64,000 bases of DNA from the NCBI GenBank assembly GCA_947499005.1, contig CANMML010000004.1:1-64000 (forward strand). The letters are read 5' to 3'. The notes under the pieces were generated by a model, which did no database searches, was not told the origin of the DNA, and saw only the letters and a program-made list of their open reading frames with translations. Position numbers and translations under genes: made by a program. The stretch is from an uncultured Aquimarina sp. (GTDB lineage Bacteria > Bacteroidota > Bacteroidia > Flavobacteriales > Flavobacteriaceae). The stretch's first letter is position 1. Every line of letters starts with the position of its first letter. Positions 42,554 through 52,100 of this stretch are shown piece by piece.

Positions 42554-43051
42554 GTGAGTAATATTATAAGGAAATTAGGTTTTGGTGGAGGTTGTCATTG
42601 GTGTACTGAAGCTGTATTTCAAGCATTAAAAGGAGTAAAGAAAGTAGAGCAAGGTTATATTGCTTCAAATCATGAAAACGAAACATTTTCAGAAGCCGTT
42701 TTAGTTCATTTTTCTTCCGAAGAAATCCCATTAAAAGTATTGGTTGAAGTACATTTAAGAACACATAAAAGTACCTCCAATCATTCTTTTAGAGACACAT
42801 ACCGCTCTGCTATTTATTATTTAGAAGATGGTATAGTTGAAGATTTAGAACATATAATTAACGAATTACAACCTAAATTTGACAATCCTATAATTACTAA
42901 AGTGCTACCTTTTAAAGAGTTTAAACCATCTCGAGAGCAAATTCAGAATTATTATAAAAAGAATCCCAACAAGCCTTTTTGTGAAAAATACATTTCTCCA
43001 AAGCTCGAATTGTTAAAAGATAAATTCAAAAAACATGCACTTTTGGAATAG
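42554..43051 (+). CDS. MsrA-like peptide methionine sulfoxide reductase
   Basis: MsrA reduces methionine-S-sulfoxide in proteins. The 165-aa product, from GTG 42554, has the active-site segment GGGCHWCTEAVF (catalytic Cys14), where most MsrA proteins have GCFWCxE. The later HSFRDTYRSAIYY segment corresponds to the YRS motif of the family. The F-to-H change and overall low similarity make it a divergent member, whose activity on peptide methionine sulfoxide is inferred. A short out-of-frame ATG precedes the GTG and gives no longer frame. Confidence 0.75.
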   Translation: MSNIIRKLGFGGGCHWCTEAVFQALKGVKKVEQGYIASNHENETFSEAVLVHFSSEEIPLKVLVEVHLRTHKSTSNHSFRDTYRSAIYYLEDGIVEDLEHIINELQPKFDNPIITKVLPFKEFKPSREQIQNYYKKNPNKPFCEKYISPKLELLKDKFKKHALLE

Positions 43052-43057
43052 TTAAAT

Positions 43058-43065
43058 TACATTTG
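43058..43065 (+). promoter_or_regulatory. Promoter -7 element before the Ndh-like gene
   Basis: TACATTTG fits TANNTTTG, 24 bases before ATG 43089. The nearest TTG is too close for the usual spacing, so only this half is supported. Confidence 0.4.
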
Positions 43066-43088
43066 TTTGGTGCATAAAATTACTCTTC

Positions 43089-44348
43089 ATGGCTAGACAA
43101 CGCATTGTAATAATAGGAGCAGGATTTGCTGGGATTTCTATGGCAAAATCTTTTAAGAATAAAGACGTTGATGTTTTGGTTTTAGATCAAAATAACTTCC
43201 ATACTTTTCAGCCCCTTTTATATCAAATTGCAACAGGAGGTCTAGAGCCTTATAGTATTGCTTATCCAGTTCGTAGGATTTTTAGAGGCTGCAAAAACAT
43301 TCGTTTTAGGATGGCGAATGTCACTAATATTGATACTGTTAATAATAGGCTGGATACTACATTAGGTGTTATTACTTACGATCAGTTGATCATTGCGACT
43401 GGAAGTCAGACTAATTTCTTTAATTTTTCTGCGGAAACAAAAAAGCACTTACTTTCATTAAAAAGCGTTCCCGAAGCCTTAGATATTAGAAGCTTTATAT
43501 TTCAGAATTTAGAGCGCTCTTTAGTGAAATGGGAAGGAGAAACAGTCGATGAAATTATAAGTATTGCTATCGTTGGAGGAGGTCCTGCGGGTATTGAAGT
43601 TGCGGGTGCTTTAGCAGAAATGAAAAAGCATGTAATCCCAAGAGATTTTCCCGATTTGGACGTTTCTAAAATGAAAATTCATTTATACCAGTCTTCTCCT
43701 AGATTATTAAAGGGAATGTCCGAAGAAGCTTCTGTAAAGAGTAAAGAGTTCTTGGAAGATATGGGCGTTGAAGTAAAAGTAAATGCTCGTGTTACGGGCT
43801 ATGATGGGGATTTACTAGAACTAAAAACAGGTGAGACTTTTAAAACAGATACCGTTATTTGGGCGGCCGGAGTTAAAGGAACGTTGATAGACGGTTTAAG
43901 TACTGATGTTATTGTTCGTGGAGATCGTATTAAAGTAGATGTTTTCAACCAAGTAATTGGAAGTGAAAATATCTATGCTATTGGGGATGTAGCTTGCTGT
44001 ATAACGGAAGAAAATCCTTATGGGTTACCAATGTTAGCACCAGTTGCACAACAACAAGGGAAAGCGCTGGCTAAAAATATATTGGCAGTTTTAAAAGGAA
44101 AGGAAAAAATTCCTTTCGAATATTTAGATAAAGGCTGCATGGCTACCATTGGTAGAAATAGAGCAGTGGTTGACTTACCTAAATTTAAATTTCAAGGTGC
44201 CTTTGCATGGTATGTTTGGATGTTTCTTCACATATTTTCTTTAGTTGGTTTTCGAAACAAATTAGTTGCTGTAATTGATTGGATGGCCAATTACTTTACT
44301 TATGATCGTCCGCTAGGGTTGATTATTAGAAGGTTTGATAAGAAGTAA
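43089..44348 (+). CDS. ndh: Type II NADH dehydrogenase-like FAD oxidoreductase
   Basis: The 419-aa protein has two dinucleotide-binding folds: FAD (VIIGAGFAGISMAKSF, start) and NAD (IAIVGGGPAGIEVAGALAEM, about residue 160). The quinone-binding segment AIGDVACC...LPMLAPVAQQQG follows, and the C-terminus ends in an amphipathic hydrophobic stretch (AWYVWMFLHIFSLVGFRNKL) that would attach it to the inner membrane. Type II NADH dehydrogenases pass electrons from NADH to quinone without pumping protons. The ndh symbol is by family; other members of this group oxidise different donors. Confidence 0.88.
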   Translation: MARQRIVIIGAGFAGISMAKSFKNKDVDVLVLDQNNFHTFQPLLYQIATGGLEPYSIAYPVRRIFRGCKNIRFRMANVTNIDTVNNRLDTTLGVITYDQLIIATGSQTNFFNFSAETKKHLLSLKSVPEALDIRSFIFQNLERSLVKWEGETVDEIISIAIVGGGPAGIEVAGALAEMKKHVIPRDFPDLDVSKMKIHLYQSSPRLLKGMSEEASVKSKEFLEDMGVEVKVNARVTGYDGDLLELKTGETFKTDTVIWAAGVKGTLIDGLSTDVIVRGDRIKVDVFNQVIGSENIYAIGDVACCITEENPYGLPMLAPVAQQQGKALAKNILAVLKGKEKIPFEYLDKGCMATIGRNRAVVDLPKFKFQGAFAWYVWMFLHIFSLVGFRNKLVAVIDWMANYFTYDRPLGLIIRRFDKK

Positions 44349-44447
44349 TAGTATTTCTTTTCTGTAATTACTTAATAACGTATTGTATGTAAATTATTTT
44401 TGTTGTAATATTGAAATACCCCCAGTGTATTTTAATATTAGAAGAAG

Positions 44448-45986
44448 ATGCTCACAAAAGTTTTTGGTAGTGCCGTATTTGGGGTAGATGCTACCACCAT
44501 TACTGTAGAAGTAAATATTGACAAGGGGATAGGATATCATTTAGTAGGATTGCCAGATAATGCGATTAGAGAAAGTTCTTATAGGATTGCTGCGGCACTT
44601 AAGAATGTAGGATATAAACTCCCTGGAAAGAAAATCACCATTAACATGGCACCTGCAGATCTTCGAAAAGAAGGTGCAGCATATGATCTCACGTTAGCTT
44701 TAGGAATTTTAGCTTCAAGCTCACAAATAAAGGCTACCAATATTGGAGAATACATCATTATGGGAGAACTTTCCTTAGATGGCAGTTTACAGCCAATCAA
44801 AGGAGTATTACCCATTGCCATACAAGCACGAAAAGAAGGCTTCAAGGGTTTTATTCTTCCTAAACAAAATGCTAAAGAAGCCGCTATTGTAGATCAATTG
44901 GAAGTTTATGGTGTAGAAAATATCAGCGAAGTAATTGATTTTTTTGATAAGGATATTCCTTTAGAAAGAACGATTGTAGATACACGTGCCGAGTTTGAGA
45001 AAACCTATCAAAATACAGAACTTGATTTTGCAGATGTAAAGGGACAAGAAAATATAAAGCGATGTATGGAAATCGCAGCAGCTGGAGGGCATAATATTAT
45101 TTTAGTTGGCCCTCCCGGAAGTGGAAAGACCATGCTGGCTAAGCGTATTTCAGGAATATTACCACCACTCTCACTACATGAAGCTCTAGAAACGACTAAA
45201 ATTCATAGTGTTTCTGGGAGACTAAAAGAAGATGTTGGTTTACTTACCGAAAGACCTTTTAGATCTGTACATCATAGTGCTTCTGAGCCAGCGATTATTG
45301 GTGGAGGAAGCTACCCTCAACCTGGTGAAATATCATTAGCGCATAATGGAGTATTGTTTCTGGATGAATTGCCAGAGTTTAAACGTTCAGTGTTAGAAGT
45401 CATGCGTCAGCCTTTGGAAGATCGAGAAGTCACGATCTCTAGAGCGCGTTTTACGGTAACGTATCCATCTAGTTGTATGTTAGTGGCTAGTATGAATCCA
45501 AGTCCTAGTGGCTATTTTAACGATCCTGATGCACCAATGGCTACTTCTCAAGGGGAAATGAATCGGTATTTAAGCAAGATATCAGGGCCTCTTTTAGATC
45601 GCATTGATTTACATATCGAAGTAAACCCTGTTCCTTTTGAAAAATTGAGTGAAGAGCGAAAAGGGGAGGCAAGTCAAATAATTAGAGAACGCGTTATTGC
45701 TGCTAGGTTAATACAAACACAGCGTTATGAAGGAAACGATACGATTCATTATAATGCGCAAATGGGAGTACGACAAATTAAGCAATATTGTCAATTACCA
45801 GATAGTGCTAAAGCATTACTTAAAAACGCAATGGAGCGTTTGAACCTTTCAGCTAGGGCTTATGATCGTATTCTAAAAGTAGCTAGAACCATTGCTGATT
45901 TAGAGGGTTTAGAGAGTATTCAGGATCATCATATTGGTGAAGCAATCCAATATCGTAGTTTGGATCGTGAGGGTTGGTTGGGGTAG
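44448..45986 (+). CDS. YifB/ComM-family Mg-chelatase-like AAA ATPase
   Basis: The 512-aa protein has the N-terminal ChlI-like fold (about 1-160, [32 protein letters not shown]). An AAA+ domain with Walker A GPPGSGKT (about 222) and Walker [10 protein letters not shown] (about 304) follows, then a C-terminal Mg-chelatase-type domain. ComM, the characterised relative, is a helicase that promotes branch migration during natural transformation. In bacteria without known competence the role is unclear. It stands alone, convergent with the giant LRR gene. Confidence 0.92.
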   Translation: MLTKVFGSAVFGVDATTITVEVNIDKGIGYHLVGLPDNAIRESSYRIAAALKNVGYKLPGKKITINMAPADLRKEGAAYDLTLALGILASSSQIKATNIGEYIIMGELSLDGSLQPIKGVLPIAIQARKEGFKGFILPKQNAKEAAIVDQLEVYGVENISEVIDFFDKDIPLERTIVDTRAEFEKTYQNTELDFADVKGQENIKRCMEIAAAGGHNIILVGPPGSGKTMLAKRISGILPPLSLHEALETTKIHSVSGRLKEDVGLLTERPFRSVHHSASEPAIIGGGSYPQPGEISLAHNGVLFLDELPEFKRSVLEVMRQPLEDREVTISRARFTVTYPSSCMLVASMNPSPSGYFNDPDAPMATSQGEMNRYLSKISGPLLDRIDLHIEVNPVPFEKLSEERKGEASQIIRERVIAARLIQTQRYEGNDTIHYNAQMGVRQIKQYCQLPDSAKALLKNAMERLNLSARAYDRILKVARTIADLEGLESIQDHHIGEAIQYRSLDREGWLG

Positions 45987-46050
45987 CTCTTGATATCTAA
46001 TGATAGATTTATAACTTTTAGGATTGAATTTGATAGGTTAGCTTATAAGA

Positions 46051-46095
46051 GCAAGTTTGTATATTATCATGTAACTGAGATCATATACAAACCTG
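46051..46095. repeat. Inverted repeat between the YifB and giant LRR genes
   Basis: GCAAGTTTGTATAT (46051-46064 region) and ATATACAAACCTGC (46083-46095 region) pair over 14 positions with one mismatch. It lies in the convergent gap, so it may act as a transcription end point for either gene, although no T-run is present. Confidence 0.5.
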
Positions 46096-46178
46096 CAAAA
46101 GGAGGAAGTATTTTAAACTCCTTAATTCTATTATTTAAGTCAACTTGGTCTAAACACTTATACCTAAACTCGTATAGC

Positions 46179-49100
46179 TTATTGGTTTTCGGGTAATTGT
46201 TCTGTTATTTTATAGGTGTTAAACTTTAAAGGATTTCCTGGGTGTACTAATATGTTTTGAAGTACGTAAGGGGTATCGGAATTAGTTCCTGTTGCCTGTG
46301 TATTTCCATCCATATCGGTATCACTTAAATGGTAGCCTTTAAAAGTGTATGTAGGGAATTTTAGAAAGTTTAAAGGTGCATTGAGTACGCTAGATGTAAT
46401 ACTAGGAGCATCAGAATTAGTTCCTGAGTATTGAATATTTGTATCCTGATTTACATTCCCTGTCCACATAGCTATGATATCACTTTGCATCTCTAAAGTG
46501 GTTTGTGCATTTGTTCCATAAGTAATGGGGGTATTTGCATCTGTAAAATCAACTATAGTAGCTGCTATTGAAAGTGCAACTACATCCGAAGTCATTATGC
46601 CTAAGTGATTACGGTGTTTGATTACGATATGGTAATCTGCTGCAGATTGATTAAAATTTAGTGCATTTATACCATCTGTAGTAACCACATTTCCATCGCG
46701 TTGGAGTAAGGCTGATTGTGCGTCAATGACAAGTGCATTATTCGTTGAGTCTCTTAACTCTACCCAAACCCAATCGACAACGGCATTTTCTCCAGTAGTT
46801 TCGAAAACAGAAGCATTACAACGTATACCGTCACTATATGGACTTGTAGTGGGTAGGAGTGAAGCGACACGTAAATCGTCTCGCATCAGGTCTTCCTCTC
46901 CAGTATTGGGATGTAAAGCGGCACCTTGTAAAAATACCTTTGGTGATACTTGAATATCGCAAGTAACCTCGTTGTAACTTGTATGGAAATCTTTTTTAGT
47001 AAAGCGAAAGGAGTAGGTTGCATCATCTACAAGCACACAGGTTAAATCGGGATTGTCGTCAATCCAAAGTAAGGCTATATTGGTATTATTACCATTTTTA
47101 ACATTTAGACGGGTCAATGCATTATTGGTTAGTATAAGCTCTTCTATATTGAAGTTTTGAGATATATCTAGAGATTGAAGCTCATTATCTGCTAACTCTA
47201 AGCGTTCTATATTTAAGTTTGCAGATGTCTCTAGATCGGTAAAGGAATTCATAGAAGCATTAAGGGACCGTATTTCAGTATTGTTTGATAAATCTAAGTG
47301 TTGTAATTTATTGTCTTCACAATTTATTTCTTCTAAAACAGTACACTGATTTATATTTAAATTGGTTAATAGGTTTTCAGAGCAATCAATCTCTTCTAAG
47401 AGTGGATTATTTGAAAAATCTAAACTCGTCAATAGACATTTTCTAGCAGTAAAATAGTCTAGTACCACATTTTGAGAAAGGTCGATACTAGAAATAGGGT
47501 TTTCTGAAATAGATAGACTGGTTAATAAGGTGTTATTAGTAATGTCTATTGTAGAGATTTGATTGTCATTAAAAGATAAACTAGTTAATGCCGCATGGTT
47601 AGTTACATCTATTGCAGTAATTTGATTATCATCAAAAGACAAGTTTTTAAGCAAGGTGTTTGCCGAAACATCTAGGTTCGTTAAAGTGTTTCTTCCACAA
47701 TTTAAGCTTTCTAATGCGGTAAAACCTTCTATTCCTGTTAAGTCTGTAATACCTAGATTAGCTATTCTCAAATTGATCACAGATTGAATGCTAAGCGTGC
47801 TTACATATTGGTCATTAGCAACACCATTCCCCATACTGGTAGGGTCTCCTATTTCAACCGTATTTCTATCGGCATCATGCGTTTCTAGATAGTGTTCGAA
47901 ACTAAGATCAGGTACATGGGTTTCATTACAATGTAGCCCAAAAGAGGTAGAGCCATCTTCATTGATTAGCCAATCGTTTAAATCGGATAGTGTAGGGTCA
48001 TCAACATTAATACAACTTAGGTTTGGGTTTAGAGAAGTATCAAAGTCTGTAATAGCGGCATTATTTCCATTAACGATTCTTAACGCTCTCAAGTCATTGC
48101 CACTTACTAGTAGTTTTTCTAGATTAACACAGGTATCTACATTTAAATTTGTTAAATTATTTTGATATAAATGAATTTGTTTTAAAGCGGTATTTGAGCG
48201 TACATCTAAAGTAGTGAGCTCGTTGTCTCCCGCTTCTATGACTTCTAAATTTATATTAGCACTAAGGTCTAAGCTTGTTAGTGCATTCTGATAACAGATT
48301 AATAACTTTAATGCTGTATTGGAACTAACGTCTAATGTTGTTAAGTTATTACCAAAGCAGTATAAAGTCTCTAAAGCTGTAAAGTTTTCGATTCCTGTGA
48401 GATCAGTAATTTCTAACCTACCTGCGCTTAAAAATGTAACTTCCGAAATACGATCAGTTAAAACATAATCATCATTAGCGATACCATTCCCCATACTAGT
48501 AGGGTCTCCTATTTCTACTTCATTTCTATTGGCGTCATGTGTTTCTAGGTAATGTTCAAAATTATCATCAGGTATATAGGTTTCGTAACAGTGTTCTCCA
48601 AAGGATGCTGTCGCATCATCTATATTCCATTCTGTTAAATAATCTGCAGCAGCATTATCAACATCGATACAAGCAAGCGGAGGGTTGGCAGCCGCATTAA
48701 AACTGGAAATAGCAGCATTATTTCCATTAACAATACTTAAAGAAGACAAGCTATTGAAAGACACGTCTAAAATTTCTAGTGCCACACAAGTATTAAGGTT
48801 CAGCGTAGATAAACCTGCTCCTTGTAAATAGACTGCTTTTAAAGCAATATTCTCTTGAAGATTAATGGTTGCTAGCGCATTTTGAGAAGCTTTTAATTCC
48901 TCTAAATGAACATTAGCATCAATATCTAATGCTGTTAATTGGTTCCCAATACAGTTTAATTGTAATAGTGCTGTATTTGTACTAATGTCTAATGTGGTTA
49001 AAGCATTACTATTACAAATTAAAGTTTCTAAAGCTATAAAATCTTCAATACCTGTTAGGTCAGTAATATTTAATGCATTTACATCTAAGCTTATAATATT

Positions 49101-52100
49101 GGCAATACGATTCGTGGTTACATGATCATCATCAGCAATTCCATTTCCCATACTGGTGGGATCTCCTAAATCAACTGTATTTCCATTAGCGTCATGTGTT
49201 TCTAAGTAATGTTCAAAATGATCATCGGGTACGTTGGTTTCATGACAATGCTCTCCAAAAGATGTTGTTACATCTACAGTCCAATCACTTAGATAGGTTG
49301 CAGTTGCATTATCTACATGGATACAACTTAAATTAGGGTTAGTACTCGTAATAACAGCAGCTGGATTATTCAATAATGAATTGTTATTATTTCGTAGGTC
49401 TAATATGGTAAGTAGATTGTTAGAAACATCTAAGGTCGTTAATTGGGTGTTTTGAATTAGGCTTAACGTTGTTAAGTTGTTACTAGACACCTTCAAGCTT
49501 TCTAATTGGGTATTATTAGTTACTTCTAATGTGGTTAATTGGTTGTTAGAAATATCAGCTGTTGTTAAATCCGTATGTTGACTTATATCTAATGCTGACA
49601 ATTCGTTATCAGTAAGGCTTAGTGTTATTATCCCTGTATTCTTAGTGATATCCAATACCGATAATTCATTATCAGAAAGATCCAATGTTGTTATTTCTGT
49701 ATTGTTAGTGATATCTATGGTCGATAACTGATTACTAGAAAGGTCTAATGTTGCTAAACTCGTGTTTTGACTTACATCTACTAATGTTAATCCATTACCA
49801 TTGGCATCTAACGAAATCAATCCTGTATTGGTAGAAACGTCTATACTGGTAAGTAGGGGATTGTTGGTAATTGTTAGTGTTTCTAATGCTATTAAGCCAC
49901 TTGTAGTAACCGTCTCCAAGTTTGTATTATCAGAAGCAGTAAGTATAGTTAAATTGGTATTGTTCGATACATCTAGCGTACTTATTGTATTTGTATCACA
50001 ACGTAAAGATTCTAATGCAATAAAATGCTCAATACCTGTTAGGTCTGCTATTCCTAGATTAGAAATATCAAGATTTAATACAGATTCAATATTAGCTTTA
50101 GTTACATAGCCATCATTGGCTATTCCATTACCCATACTTGAAATATCACCGACAACTACAGTGTTACCTGCTGCATCATGAGTTTCAAGATAGTTTTCAA
50201 AATTAGCATCGGGTACCATAGTGTCCAGGCAATTGATGCTAAAAGAGTTTGCATCATCTGTTTGCCATTCGGATAACTCAGGTTGTGTAGGATCATCAAC
50301 CGTAATACAGCTTAAATTTTCGGTAGTTTGAGTGTTAAATACCGTAAAATTTAAATTATTCCCATTCGCTACGTTAAGAGAAGTTAAACGGGGATTATTA
50401 TTTAAATGAATTTCTTTTAAAGCCGTATTGAAGCTAAGGTCTAAGCTTGTTAAGTTATTATTATACGCTCTTAAAGCTATCAGATTTGTATTTGCGCTAA
50501 GGTTTAATGTCGTTAATTGATTAAAATGACATTCTAGATGCGTCAACGCTATATTTTTACTAACATCTAGTCGTGTTATATTATTATTGTTACAAACCAA
50601 GATTTTTAACCCCATAAAATCTTCTATACCTGTTAAATTCGCAATCGCTAAACTCCGAATTCTTAAAGTACTTACTGTAGCAATACGATTGGTTAATACA
50701 TATTGATCATTAGCGATACCATTTCCCATACTGGTTTCATGACCAATGGTTACCTCATTTCCCGAAGCATCATGAGTTTCTAAAAAGTTCTCAAAAACAG
50801 TATCGGGGATAAAGGTTTCATAGCAATGGGTTCCATATTCCGTTGTTAAATCTTTTTTCCAATTTTCGAAATAATCTTGTGTGTCATCATCAACCCTAAT
50901 ACATGCTAAGTCTGGATTACCCGTTGCAATCACAGCGTCTGTACTATTCATTGCCGCATTGTTACCATTGTTTAGGTATAATGTGGTTAAGGCATTGTTA
51001 GAGACGTCTAGTGTGGTTAAATTTATATTTTGAGTAAGATCTAATGTGGTGAACCCATTATTAGATAGGTCTAGTGAAACGATACCTGTATTTGTAGAAA
51101 GGTCTAGCTGAGTAAGCTGTGCATTATCAGTAAGGGTTAATGTTTCTAACTGGGATAGATCTTTAATATTTACTGTGGAAAGATTTATGTTAGAGGAAGC
51201 AATAAGCGTCCTTAAATTCGTGTTGCTGAATAGGTCTAGAGTACTTATGGTATTCTGGCTACAATTCAATGATTCTAGAGCTGTAAAATGAGATATTCCT
51301 GTAAGGTCGTCTATAGCTAAATTGGAAATATCTAAATCAGTAACCGTATTAATTGCTGTGGTGTAAACAAGAGTATCATTGTCTATTCCATTCCCCATAC
51401 TGGTATCATCTCCTACAGAAACTATATTTCCTAAAGCGTCATGTGTTTCTAGATAGTGTTCGAAAGCTGTATTGGGAATACTAGATTCGGAACAATTGAC
51501 TTTAAAATCGGTGCTGGTATCTATATTACTTCCCCAATTGGTGATTGCATCAGCCACATTTTCTACTTCAATACAATAGAATTGATTTCCTGTAGCGTTA
51601 AAATTAGTAATGTTGGCATTATTTCCGTTTTTTAGATTTAATCCCGTTAAGTTACTATCGGTTAGTAATATCTCAACTAAAGCCGTATTGACAGATAAAT
51701 CTAAGTCATAGCCTCCAGGAGTATTGGTAAATGCTAAATTTTGTAAAGCCGTATTGGTACTTACCTCTAAATTAAGAATAGCTGTGGCACTTAGGTCTAG
51801 TTTAGTTAAAAGGGTATTGTTACTTAAATCGATTGTGGTTAAGTTATTCGTAGCACTATTTAAATCTTCTAGATTTGGTAAACTGCTAACATCTAGTGTA
51901 GTAATATTGTTTTCACTACAATTTAAATGTGTTAATAGGGTATATGCACTGAGGTCAAGTGTTGTAATGGTATTATTTGAACAATCGAGTACTTGTAAGT
52001 TGGTATTACTACTCAAGTCGAAACTGTCGAGAAGGTTACTACTACAATCTAAATCTACTAAGGCTACAAAATCTTCTATACCTGTTAAATCTTCTATATT

